The notes under the pieces are model-generated. The model made no database searches and was not told where the DNA came from. It saw only the letters and a list, made by a program, of their open reading frames with translations. From Streptomyces sp. SID3212 (GTDB taxonomy: Bacteria > Actinomycetota > Actinomycetes > Streptomycetales > Streptomycetaceae), in contig NZ_WWJY01000543.1 in assembly GCF_009865405.1 (NCBI RefSeq), forward strand, positions 1 through 58,753: a DNA stretch of 58,753 bases, in the 5' to 3' direction. Both the position numbers and the translations under genes were made by a program. Every line of letters begins with the position of its first letter. The stretch's first letter is position 1. Below, in pieces: positions 26,434 through 34,994 of the stretch.

Positions 26434-28509
26434 ATGAGCGCAGAGGCCACCAGCCCTGGTGCCCACGGCCGCAGACGCGGCCTTCCCCGGATCGACCTGC
26501 GCAGGATCGGCAGGGCCGCGCTGCTGGGGCCTGCCTCCAGAGGGCGGTTGTCGGACGCCATCGGCCATGTGGCCGACGCGCACCGGGCACACCACCCCGA
26601 CGCCGACCTCTCCGTGCTGCACAAGGCGTACGTCCTGGCGGAGGCCTCGCACCGCGGGCAGTTCCGCAAGAGCGGCGAGCCGTACATCACCCATCCGCTG
26701 GCCGTGACGCTGATCCTCGCCGAACTGGGCGCGGAGACCACGACGTTGACCGCCTCCCTGCTCCACGACACCGTCGAGGACACGGACGTGACGCTCGATC
26801 AGGTGCGGGCGGAGTTCGGCGCGGAGGTCTGCTATCTGGTCGACGGGGTGACCAAGCTGGAGAAGGTCGACTACGGGGCCGCCGCGGAGCCGGAGACGTT
26901 CCGCAAGATGCTGGTGGCAACGGGGAACGATGTCAGGGTCATGTCGATCAAGCTGGCGGACCGGCTGCACAACATGCGCACCCTCGGGGTGATGCGGCCG
27001 GAGAAGCAGGCCCGTATCGCCAAGGTCACCCGTGACGTCCTGATCCCGCTCGCCGAACGGCTCGGCGTCCAGGCGCTCAAGACCGAGCTGGAGGATCTGG
27101 TGTTCGCGATCCTCCACCCGGAGGAGTACGCCCGTACGCGCGCGCTGATCGCGGACAACGCCACCGCCGGGGACGCCCTCGCCGCCATCTGCGAGGACGT
27201 CAGGCAGGTGCTGCGGGAGGCCGACATCACCGCCGAAGTCCTCGTCAGGCCACGGCACTTCGTGTCCGTGCACCGCTCCCGGCTCAAACGCGGCGAGCTG
27301 CGCGGCACCGACTTCGGCCGGCTGCTGGTGCTGGTCGGCGAGGACGCCGACTGCTACGCCGTCCTCGGCGAGCTGCACACCTGCTTCACCCCGGTGATCT
27401 CCGAGTTCAAGGACTTCATCGCCGCGCCCAAGTTCAACCTGTACCAGTCGCTGCACACGGCGGTCGCGGGACCGGACGGCGCCGTCGCCGAAGTCCTCAT
27501 CCGTACGCACCAGATGCACAGCGTCGCCGAGGCGGGCGTGGTCGCCCTCGGCAACCCGTACGCCTCCGTGGACGTGGCGGAGCCGCAGGACGGCGAGCGG
27601 GCCGACCCGACCAGGCCCGGCTGGCTCTCCCGGCTCCTGGAGTGGCAGCAGGCGGCCCCCGACCCGGACACCTTCTGGACCACCCTGCGCGCGGACCTCG
27701 CCCAGGACGGCGAGATCACGGTCTTCCGCGCCGAGGGCGGCATGCTCGGGCTGCCCGCCGGGGCGAGCTGTGTGGACGCCGCGTACGCGCAGTACGGCGA
27801 GGCGGCGCACAGCTGCCTCGGCGCGCGCGTCAACGGCCGTCTGGCGACGCTCAGTACGGTCCTGCGGGACGGGGACACCGTCCAGCTGCTCCTGTCCCAC
27901 GACGCGGCCTCCGGGCCCTCTCCGGAGTGGCTCGACCACGCCCGTACCCCCGCCGCCAGGATCGCGATCACCGGCTGGCTGGCCGCGCATCCCGAGAGCG
28001 TCAAGGCGCCCGCCGCGACGCCCAGGGCGCCCGCCACGCTCACCGCCGACCGGCGCGGGGCGTCCAACGCCCTGGTGGACCTGCCGGGCGCGACGGTACG
28101 GCTGGCCGGCTGTTGTACGCCCGTACCGCCCGACGCGGCCGTCGGCTTCGCCGTCCGCGGCGGCGCCGTCACCGTCCATCGCGAGGAGTGCCCCGCCGTC
28201 GGGCGGATGAAGGCGCTCGGCCGGGCCCCGGTCGGGGTGAGCTGGGGGGACGCGGCCGAATGCCGGGTCACGCTCTACGCCGAGTCCTTCGGCCGCCCGG
28301 GGCTGCTCGCCGACCTCACGGAGGCGATCGCCACGGCGGACGCGGCGATCGTCTCGGCCACCGTCGAACCGCCCAGCGAGCAGCGCGTCCGGCACACGTA
28401 CACGCTCCAACTCCCGGACGCGGCGGGGCTGCCGAGCCTCATGCGCGCGATGCGGGACGTCCCGGGTGTGTACGACGTGAGTCGCGCCCAGCAGCCCGCC
28501 ACGGCCTGA
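26434..28509 (+). CDS. rshA: RelA/SpoT homologue (RshA-type (p)ppGpp enzyme)
   Basis: A 691-residue RelA/SpoT protein. The HD hydrolase is intact by eye: RKSGEPYITHP, LLHDTVEDT and VMSIKLADRLHNMRTL. The synthetase domain keeps the likely catalytic Asp in GTDFGRLL and Glu in AEVLIRTHQMH but is divergent around both, with EFKD where bifunctional enzymes have RFKD and RelA has EFDD. TGS (about 410-485), a conserved-cysteine region (GCCTPV, EECPAV) and a C-terminal ACT domain follow. Gene position between dapF and hflX matches the second Rsh gene of Streptomyces. The ATG follows a GGAGGTG site. Confidence 0.92.
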   Translation: MSAEATSPGAHGRRRGLPRIDLRRIGRAALLGPASRGRLSDAIGHVADAHRAHHPDADLSVLHKAYVLAEASHRGQFRKSGEPYITHPLAVTLILAELGAETTTLTASLLHDTVEDTDVTLDQVRAEFGAEVCYLVDGVTKLEKVDYGAAAEPETFRKMLVATGNDVRVMSIKLADRLHNMRTLGVMRPEKQARIAKVTRDVLIPLAERLGVQALKTELEDLVFAILHPEEYARTRALIADNATAGDALAAICEDVRQVLREADITAEVLVRPRHFVSVHRSRLKRGELRGTDFGRLLVLVGEDADCYAVLGELHTCFTPVISEFKDFIAAPKFNLYQSLHTAVAGPDGAVAEVLIRTHQMHSVAEAGVVALGNPYASVDVAEPQDGERADPTRPGWLSRLLEWQQAAPDPDTFWTTLRADLAQDGEITVFRAEGGMLGLPAGASCVDAAYAQYGEAAHSCLGARVNGRLATLSTVLRDGDTVQLLLSHDAASGPSPEWLDHARTPAARIAITGWLAAHPESVKAPAATPRAPATLTADRRGASNALVDLPGATVRLAGCCTPVPPDAAVGFAVRGGAVTVHREECPAVGRMKALGRAPVGVSWGDAAECRVTLYAESFGRPGLLADLTEAIATADAAIVSATVEPPSEQRVRHTYTLQLPDAAGLPSLMRAMRDVPGVYDVSRAQQPATA

Positions 28510-28595
28510 GCCCCGTCGGCGGGCCCCGCACCCGTTCGGGTGGGATCCGCGCGCGTCACCGGGGCGCGGCGGCCCGGCGCTGGTAGCGGTGGTCC

Positions 28596-30125
28596 ATGCT
28601 GCTCACCTCCCGCCGGCTGCGCGCCGCCCTGCTCGCCGCCGCCTCGGCCACCCTCGTCGCCGCGACACCCTCCGTGGCGCCGCCCCCGCCCGAGCCGCTC
28701 GGCATCGGCGATCCGCTCTTCCCGACGCTGGGCAACCCCGGATACGACGTCCTCACCTACGACCTCGATCTCACCTACGGCGGCGACAACACCGAACCGC
28801 TGGACAGTGTCACCAAGATCGACGCCGTGACGACGCAGCGGCTGGAGCGGATCAACCTCGACTTCACCCACGGCGTGGTCCGCTCGGTACGGGTCAACGG
28901 CGAGCCCGCCACCTTCGCCACCGCCGGGGAGGACCTGGTCGTCACCCCCGAGAGGCCCCTCGCCGCCGGCGCCCGCATGGCCGTCACGGTCAGCCACACC
29001 AGCGACCCCCGGGGCACGGCGGGCGGCTGGGTGCGCACCACCGACGGGCTGGTGATGGCCAACCAGGCGGACGCCGGACACCGCGTCTTCCCCGGCAACG
29101 ACCACCCCGCCGACAAGGCCTACTTCACCTTCCGTATCACCGTCCCCGAGAACCTGACGGCCGTGGCCAACGGTCTGCCGGAGGAGAAGAACCGCGCGGG
29201 CGCCACCACCACCTGGACCTACCGCACCCACCACCCCATGGCCACCGAGCTGGCGCAGGTCTCCATCGGGAAGTCGGCCGTCCTGCACCGGGAAGGACCG
29301 CGCGGACTGCCCGTACGGGACGTCGTACCGGCCGCCGACGTGGCGAAGCTGGAGCCCTGGCTCAAGAAGACCCCCGCGCAGCTGAGCTGGATGGAGGAGC
29401 AGGTCGGCCCGTACCCCTTCGAGACGTACGGACTGCTGATCGCCACCGCCCGGACGGGCTTCGAGCTGGAGACACAGACCCTCTCCCTCTTCGAACGCGC
29501 CCTCTTCACCCGGCCCGAGTACGCCGAGTCGTACGTCGACGCGATCATGGTCCACGAACTGGCCCACCAGTGGTTCGGCAACAGCGTCACCCCGCGCACC
29601 TGGTCCGACCTGTGGCTCAACGAAGGACACGCGAGCTGGTACGAGGCCCTGTACGCCGAGCAGTACGGCAAGAAGCCGCTGGTGGAGCGGATGCGCAGCG
29701 CGTACGAGCTGTCCGACAGTTGGCGCGCCGGGGGAGGGCCGCCCGCCGCCCCCCAGCCGCCCACGCCGGGTCACCAGATCAGCCTCTTCCGGCCGGTCGT
29801 CTACGACGGGAGCGCCCTGGTGCTCTACGCGCTGCGCCAGGAGATCGGCGCGAGCGCCTTCCAGCGGCTGGAGCGGCTCTGGGTGCGCAAGCACCGGGAC
29901 TCCACGGCCACCACGGCCGACTTCACCGCGCTGGCCTCGGACGTCGCGGGGCGTGACCTGAGCGGCTTCTTCCGGGTCTGGCTGTACGGGAAGAAGACGC
30001 CGCCGATGCCCGGTCACCCGGACTGGCGCACCGAGACGACGCCCGCCAACCGGCCGGGCGGCCGGGACACGGCCCCCGGGGCGGCCCCGGACACGGCACG
30101 GGAACAGCCCGTGAAACCGGAGTGA
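28596..30125 (+). CDS. Secreted M1 family metallopeptidase
   Basis: A 509-residue zinc aminopeptidase with an N-terminal signal peptide (residues 1-24, ALLAAASATLVAATPS). The zinc site is VHELAHQWFGN with His320 and His324, and the third ligand Glu343 is in WLNEGHASWYE. The N-terminal beta domain and the GxMxN-like anchor region precede it. It should act outside the cell on peptides. It is preceded by rshA and followed by hflX on the same strand, with 86 and 159 bases between. The end is a low-complexity Arg/Gly/Pro tail. Confidence 0.93.
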   Translation: MLLTSRRLRAALLAAASATLVAATPSVAPPPPEPLGIGDPLFPTLGNPGYDVLTYDLDLTYGGDNTEPLDSVTKIDAVTTQRLERINLDFTHGVVRSVRVNGEPATFATAGEDLVVTPERPLAAGARMAVTVSHTSDPRGTAGGWVRTTDGLVMANQADAGHRVFPGNDHPADKAYFTFRITVPENLTAVANGLPEEKNRAGATTTWTYRTHHPMATELAQVSIGKSAVLHREGPRGLPVRDVVPAADVAKLEPWLKKTPAQLSWMEEQVGPYPFETYGLLIATARTGFELETQTLSLFERALFTRPEYAESYVDAIMVHELAHQWFGNSVTPRTWSDLWLNEGHASWYEALYAEQYGKKPLVERMRSAYELSDSWRAGGGPPAAPQPPTPGHQISLFRPVVYDGSALVLYALRQEIGASAFQRLERLWVRKHRDSTATTADFTALASDVAGRDLSGFFRVWLYGKKTPPMPGHPDWRTETTPANRPGGRDTAPGAAPDTAREQPVKPE

Positions 30126-30284
30126 CGACCGGGCGGAAGCGTGCCACCATCAACGGGTCGGACAGCGGGCGGCGCGGCCGGGAATCAATCCGGACCGTCA
30201 CGCGTTGTGACGACCGAGGGGAATGCCAGAGCCTGGAGCCGCGGCGTCTCCCGTATTCACTTCCCCCAGCGACGTAAGGATCCA

Positions 30285-31796
30285 ATGACCTCCTCTTCCT
30301 CCCCTTCCCAGAACGCGCAGACCTTCGCGGACGACAGCACTGCGGACACCCGCACGGACAGCCTTCGGGCCGATGCTCTGATGGAAGAGGACGTCGCCTG
30401 GAGCCATGAGATCGACGGGGAGCGGGACGGCGAGCAGCTCGACCGCTCCGACCGCGCGGCCCTCCGCCGTGTGGTGGGTCTGTCCACGGAGCTCGAAGAC
30501 GTCACCGAGGTCGAGTACCGGCAGCTGCGCCTGGAGCGTGTGGTGCTCGTCGGCGTGTGGACGTCGGGGACCGTGCAGGACTCCGAGAACTCCCTCGCGG
30601 AGCTGGCGGCGCTCGCCGAGACGGCCGGCGCCCTGGTCCTCGACGGAGTGATCCAGCGCCGTGACAAGCCCGACCCGGCCACGTACATCGGCTCCGGCAA
30701 GGCCCAGGAGCTGCGGGACATCGTCCTGGAGAGCGGCGCCGACACGGTGGTCTGCGACGGTGAGCTGAGCCCCGGCCAGCTGATCCACCTCGAAGACGTC
30801 GTCAAGGTCAAGGTCGTCGACCGTACGGCCCTGATCCTCGACATCTTCGCCCAGCACGCCAAGTCCCGTGAGGGCAAGGCGCAGGTCGCGCTGGCCCAGA
30901 TGCAGTACATGCTGCCGAGGCTGCGCGGCTGGGGCCAGTCGCTCTCCCGGCAGATGGGCGGCGGCGGCGGTGGCGGCATGGCCACCCGCGGCCCCGGTGA
31001 GACCAAGATCGAGACGGACCGGCGCCGGATCCGCGAGAAGATGGCGAAGATGCGCCGGGAGATCGCGGAGATGAAGACCGGCCGCGAGATCAAGCGGCAG
31101 GAGCGGCGCCGCAACAGGGTGCCGTCGGTCGCGATCGCCGGGTACACCAACGCGGGCAAGTCGTCCCTGCTCAACCGCCTGACGGGCGCCGGGGTGCTGG
31201 TGGAGAACTCGCTGTTCGCCACCCTGGACCCCACCGTGCGCCGCGCCGAGACGCCGAGCGGCCGGATCTACACGCTGGCCGACACGGTCGGCTTCGTCCG
31301 GCACCTGCCGCACCATCTGGTCGAGGCGTTCCGCTCCACGATGGAGGAGGTCGGCAACTCCGACCTGATCCTGCACGTGGTGGACGGTTCGCACCCCGCG
31401 CCGGAGGAGCAGCTGGCCGCCGTGCGCGAGGTCGTCCGTGACGTGGGCGCGGTGGACGTCCGCGAGATCGTCGTGATCAACAAGGCCGACGCGGCCGATC
31501 CGCTGGTGCTCCAGCGGCTGCTGGGCGCCGAGCGGTACGCGATCGCGGTCTCGGCCCGTACGGGCCAGGGCATCCCCGAACTGCTCGCCCTCATCGACGC
31601 CGAACTGCCCCGGCCCGAGGTCGAGGTCGAGGTGCTCGTGCCGTACACGCTGGGCGGGCTGGTCTCGCGGGTGCACGCCGAGGGTGAGGTCCTCTCCGAG
31701 GAGCACACCCCGGAGGGCACGCTTCTCAAGGCACAGGTCCACGAGGAGCTGGCGGCGGCGCTGTCCGCGTACGTGCCGGTGCCGGTGGCGCCCTGA
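30285..31796 (+). CDS. hflX: GTPase HflX
   Basis: A 503-residue ribosome-binding GTPase that splits stalled or stressed ribosomes. The N-terminal subdomain contains the family motif DPATYIGSGKAQEL (residues 130-143), the linker QMGGGGGGGMATRGPGE (223-239), and the G1 P-loop GYTNAGKS at 286-293; G3 DTVGFVRHLPHHLVEAF and G4 NKAD follow. An N-terminal tail of about 60 acidic residues is typical of actinobacterial forms. The ATG follows GTAAGGAT. A strong hairpin (31834-31876) ends the unit. Confidence 0.96.
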   Translation: MTSSSSPSQNAQTFADDSTADTRTDSLRADALMEEDVAWSHEIDGERDGEQLDRSDRAALRRVVGLSTELEDVTEVEYRQLRLERVVLVGVWTSGTVQDSENSLAELAALAETAGALVLDGVIQRRDKPDPATYIGSGKAQELRDIVLESGADTVVCDGELSPGQLIHLEDVVKVKVVDRTALILDIFAQHAKSREGKAQVALAQMQYMLPRLRGWGQSLSRQMGGGGGGGMATRGPGETKIETDRRRIREKMAKMRREIAEMKTGREIKRQERRRNRVPSVAIAGYTNAGKSSLLNRLTGAGVLVENSLFATLDPTVRRAETPSGRIYTLADTVGFVRHLPHHLVEAFRSTMEEVGNSDLILHVVDGSHPAPEEQLAAVREVVRDVGAVDVREIVVINKADAADPLVLQRLLGAERYAIAVSARTGQGIPELLALIDAELPRPEVEVEVLVPYTLGGLVSRVHAEGEVLSEEHTPEGTLLKAQVHEELAAALSAYVPVPVAP

Positions 31797-31833
31797 CCGT
31801 ACGAAAGCGCATGCAACTGAGCGCCGTTCCACG

Positions 31834-31876
31834 CCAAGGGGCCCTATCCCTCCTCACGAGGGATCGGGCCCCTTGG
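31834..31876. terminator. Strong hairpin after hflX
   Basis: CCAAGGGGCCC, then TATCCCTC, pairs with GAGGGAT and GGGCCCCTTGG across a five-base loop: about 18 base pairs with one mismatch. It lies 38 bases after the hflX stop. There is no T-run, but the length and position make it the probable hflX terminator. Confidence 0.8.
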
Positions 31877-31913
31877 CCGTTGTCGTCCGGGCCTCCGCGG
31901 CGCTTCTCGTCCG

Positions 31914-32093
31914 CTAGGGCGTGTCCGCAAAGTGGCGTCTGGCCCGCGGCGTCTGGCACGCGCGCTCGCGGCGTTGTCGGACCGAGCGAGTACATCCAGT
32001 ACACGCTCGGTCCTCCGCCTTGCGATCGCACGCACCAGACGCCGCGGGCCACGCCCTGCGGGCGAACGACGCCACTTTGCGGACACGCCCTAG
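31914..32093. mobile_element. 180-bp MITE-like element with 26-bp inverted repeats
   Basis: Positions 31914-31939 are the exact reverse complement of 32068-32093. Both ends carry CTAG, and the inner repeat begins GGGCGTGTCCGCAAAGTGGC. The interior (31940-32067) is itself largely palindromic around the centre. It encodes nothing. This matches non-autonomous elements mobilised by IS5-like transposases with CTAG targets, which recur in Streptomyces. The right end supplies the TAG stop of the neighbouring protease gene (32090-32092). Confidence 0.85.
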
Positions 32094-33307
32094 TCCGCGA
32101 ACTTCTCGCTGACCGCGTCGTAGATGCCCTTCGCCACGTCACCGAGGCGCGGGCCCGCCAGCCAGCCGGCCTTGACCGGGCCGATCGACGTGTTGGACAC
32201 CAGGGCGGGCTTGCCGTCCGCGCCCGCCGCGACCCAGCCGCCGCCGGACGAACCACCCGTCATCGTGCACCCGATGCGGTACATCGTCGGGTCGTCCGCC
32301 TTCAGCGACAGACGGCCCGGCCGGTCCGCGCACTGGAACTGCTTCTGGCCCTCGAACGGCGGCGCCGCCGGGTAGCCGGTGGCCGTCACGCTCGTGATGT
32401 CCGCCGTGGCCGGGGCGTCGAAGTCGACCGGCAGCGCCGCGCCGACCGTCTCCTCCAAGGACGCGCCCGTGCCGCCCTTCTCCGGCGTCACATGGATGAC
32501 CGCGAAGTCGTAGGGGGCGCCCAGCCCACCGGTGGACGAACCCTGCGCGATCCACTGGTCGGAGGTCTGCGCCCCGTCCGCCCACCACAGGCCGTGCGGG
32601 GCCTGCTTGTCGGGGTCGGCCTGCAACTCGGCCTCCGACAGACCGTCGTTGTTGTACGAGGGGACGAAGACCAGGTTGCGGTACCAGCCGCCGTCCTTGC
32701 CCGCGTGCACACAATGGCCCGCCGTCCAGACCATGTTGGACTTGCCGGGGTGGGCCGGGTCCTGGACCACGGTCGCCGAGCAGACCATCGACCCCTTGGG
32801 GCCGTCGAAGAACAGCTTCCCCGACGCGGGCTCGGCGGCGTCGTACGGGGTGCTCACGGCCTGCGCCTCGACCGGCTGCGGCGTCGGGTCGGTGACCCCC
32901 GCGTCGCCCGAGATGTCATGGGCCTCGACCGGCTGCTCCGGGGGCTTCTGCGCGTCGCGCATCCGGTCCGGGTCCCACAGGTCCTTGATGATCGGGTTGA
33001 CGAAGTCCCTGGCCTCACGCAGCCACTTGTCCTTGTCCCAGTCCTTCCACTCGCCGTTCTTCCACTTGTCCATGTCGATCCCGCGCTCCTTGAGGCGCTC
33101 CTTGAGATCGTCAGGGATCTGGATCTTGCCGTCGGCGGGGGCACCGCTCGCGGTGGACGAGCCGGACGCGGTGTCGTCGCCCGAGCCGCAGGCCGTGGCG
33201 GTGAGTGCCAGCACCGTGGCCATGGAGACCGCCGCGAGAGCGGACGACATCCCGCGCCCCGCGCGCCTTCCCCTGCGGACGGCGGACGTCGGGCGAATGG
33301 GTCGCAT
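32090..33307 (-). CDS. Trypsin-like serine protease lipoprotein
   Basis: A 405-residue secreted protease. The signal peptide has a twin-arginine-like RRGRRAGRG stretch and a lipobox ending at Cys40 (ALTATAC). The S1 fold shows His198 in TAGHC, Asp267 in YDFAVIH and Ser354 in GGSSGGGW, the complete catalytic triad. An acidic/lysine-rich segment (60-115) precedes the protease domain. The ATG at 33307 follows an AGGGGGA site. The TAG stop overlaps the right end of the MITE-like element, so the natural C-terminus may have been changed by the insertion. Confidence 0.9.
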   Translation of the reverse strand: MRPIRPTSAVRRGRRAGRGMSSALAAVSMATVLALTATACGSGDDTASGSSTASGAPADGKIQIPDDLKERLKERGIDMDKWKNGEWKDWDKDKWLREARDFVNPIIKDLWDPDRMRDAQKPPEQPVEAHDISGDAGVTDPTPQPVEAQAVSTPYDAAEPASGKLFFDGPKGSMVCSATVVQDPAHPGKSNMVWTAGHCVHAGKDGGWYRNLVFVPSYNNDGLSEAELQADPDKQAPHGLWWADGAQTSDQWIAQGSSTGGLGAPYDFAVIHVTPEKGGTGASLEETVGAALPVDFDAPATADITSVTATGYPAAPPFEGQKQFQCADRPGRLSLKADDPTMYRIGCTMTGGSSGGGWVAAGADGKPALVSNTSIGPVKAGWLAGPRLGDVAKGIYDAVSEKFAD

Positions 33308-33597
33308 GCGTGAATCCCCCTGGGACTTCGGAGTTGTTCTCGGCTGTAGGAACCGTCGGCGCACCCGGTCACGGTCCTGGACGCCGGACGCGCCCCCCAA
33401 CTATGCCGTTGCCGATGGGGACGGCGTACGGCAGGGGCGTGGTTCCGGACCCAAGGATCTTCCCACGGGCCCGTGATCCCGGGCGTTCCCCGTCGTTGAC
33501 ATGTGCGGGGACAAACAACGTGTCCACCGCCGGGCCCCGGCGGGCGGACGCCGTACCGACCGACAACGTATCCGTGACTGCGGGAGGACCATCAGCC

Positions 33598-34962
33598 GTG
33601 GCCGTGACCGAACCAGCTCCGGCGGCACCGACCGTCGCACACGAGGGCATTCTGCGGCGCCAGGCGCTGCGCGAATCGGCGGCCCGTACGTATGCGAGGT
33701 CGCTGCCCATCGTCCCCGTACGGGCCCGGGGCCTGACCATCGAAGGCGCCGACGGCAGACGGTACTTGGACTGTCTGTCGGGCGCGGGCACCCTGGCCCT
33801 CGGGCACAACCACCCGGTCGTCCTGGAGGCGATCAGGAAGGTCCTCGACTCCGGGGCGCCGCTCCATGTCCTGGACCTCGCCACCCCGGTGAAGGACGCG
33901 TTCACCACGGAGTTGTTCGCCACGCTGCCCGCGCGGTTCGCGCGCCACGCGCGGGTGCAGTTCTGCGGCCCCGCGGGCACCGACGCCGTCGAGGCCGCCC
34001 TCAAGCTGGTCCGTACCGCCACCGGCCGCGCGGGCCTCCTCTCCTTCACCGGCGCCTACCACGGGATGACGGCCGGGGCCCTCGCGGCGTCCGGCGGAGC
34101 CCCCGACGTACGGGTGACACGGCTTCCTTACCCGTACGACTACCGGTGCCCGTTCGGCATCGGCGGGGAGCGCGGCGCCGAACTCGCCGCGCGCTGGACC
34201 GAGAACCTCCTCGACGACCCCAAGGGCGGGGTCGCCGCGCCCGCCGCGATGATCCTCGAACCGGTGCAGGGCGAGGGCGGAGTGATCCCCGCCCCGGACG
34301 CGTGGCTGCGCAGGATGCGGGAGATCACCGCGGCCCGCTCCATCCCGCTCATCGCGGACGAGGTGCAGACAGGAGTCGGGCGGACCGGTACCTTCTGGGC
34401 CGTGGAGCACAGCGGAATCACCCCTGACGTCATGGTTCTCTCCAAGGCGATCGGCGGCTCCCTCCCGCTGGCGGTGATCGTCTACCACGAGGATCTCGAC
34501 TGCTGGCCGCCCGGCGCCCACGCGGGGACGTTCCGCGGCAACCAGCTCGCCATGGCGGCGGGCGCGGCGACCCTCGCGTACGTCAGGGAGAACCGGCTCG
34601 CCGAACGCGCCGCGCTCCTCGGTGCACGCATGCTGGGACAGCTCCAGGGACTCGCCGCCAACCACCCCTGCATCGGGGACGTCCGGGGCCGGGGCCTCAT
34701 GATCGGGGTGGAGCTGGTCTCCCCGGAGGCCGACGCCCCGGCTCCGCCCGACCCCGTCCTCGCCAGGGCCGTCCAGCAGGAGTGCCTCCGCCGCGGGCTC
34801 ATCGTCGAGCTCGGCGGCCGGCAGTCCGCCGTCGTCCGGCTGCTCCCTCCCCTCACGCTCACCGACGAACAGGCCGCGGCGGTCCTCGACCGGTTCGCCG
34901 ACGCCCTGGCCGCCGCCGAGCGGGGAGCGCTCCTCCGGACAGAATCCGGTCCGTCGCACTGA
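33598..34962 (+). CDS. Class III aminotransferase of NIS operon (diaminobutyrate-2-oxoglutarate type)
   Basis: A 454-residue PLP enzyme. It has the class III pattern: GxGxxLGHNHP at the N-terminus, FCGPAGTDAVEAALKL, EPVQGEGGVIPAPDAWLRRM, Asp254 in LIADEVQTGVGRTGTF, and Lys283 in LSKAIGGSLPL as the PLP lysine. Similarity to RhbA/DABA aminotransferases makes it a supplier of a diamine unit for the siderophore. It opens an operon of four genes. The GTG at 33598 sits nine bases after GGGAGGA; a TTGACA (33496) upstream may be the -35 of its promoter. No iron box is obvious. Confidence 0.87.
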   Translation: MAVTEPAPAAPTVAHEGILRRQALRESAARTYARSLPIVPVRARGLTIEGADGRRYLDCLSGAGTLALGHNHPVVLEAIRKVLDSGAPLHVLDLATPVKDAFTTELFATLPARFARHARVQFCGPAGTDAVEAALKLVRTATGRAGLLSFTGAYHGMTAGALAASGGAPDVRVTRLPYPYDYRCPFGIGGERGAELAARWTENLLDDPKGGVAAPAAMILEPVQGEGGVIPAPDAWLRRMREITAARSIPLIADEVQTGVGRTGTFWAVEHSGITPDVMVLSKAIGGSLPLAVIVYHEDLDCWPPGAHAGTFRGNQLAMAAGAATLAYVRENRLAERAALLGARMLGQLQGLAANHPCIGDVRGRGLMIGVELVSPEADAPAPPDPVLARAVQQECLRRGLIVELGGRQSAVVRLLPPLTLTDEQAAAVLDRFADALAAAERGALLRTESGPSH

Positions 34963-34994
34963 CCCCGGACCCCTTCACAAGGAAGCCCCCACTC

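Noticed and set aside
31797..32093. tRNA or small RNA gene in the gap after hflX
   Set aside because: The structure is explained by a terminator hairpin and a MITE-like element with perfect inverted ends.
33205..33597. Upstream extension of the aminotransferase frame
   Set aside because: The extra residues have no family match, they cross into the divergent protease gene's 5' end, and a good ribosome site points to 33598.
33308..33597. Iron box (IdeR/DmdR) upstream of the NIS operon
   Set aside because: No match to the TTAGGTTAGGCTAACCTAA-type 19-bp palindrome found by eye, although iron control is expected.
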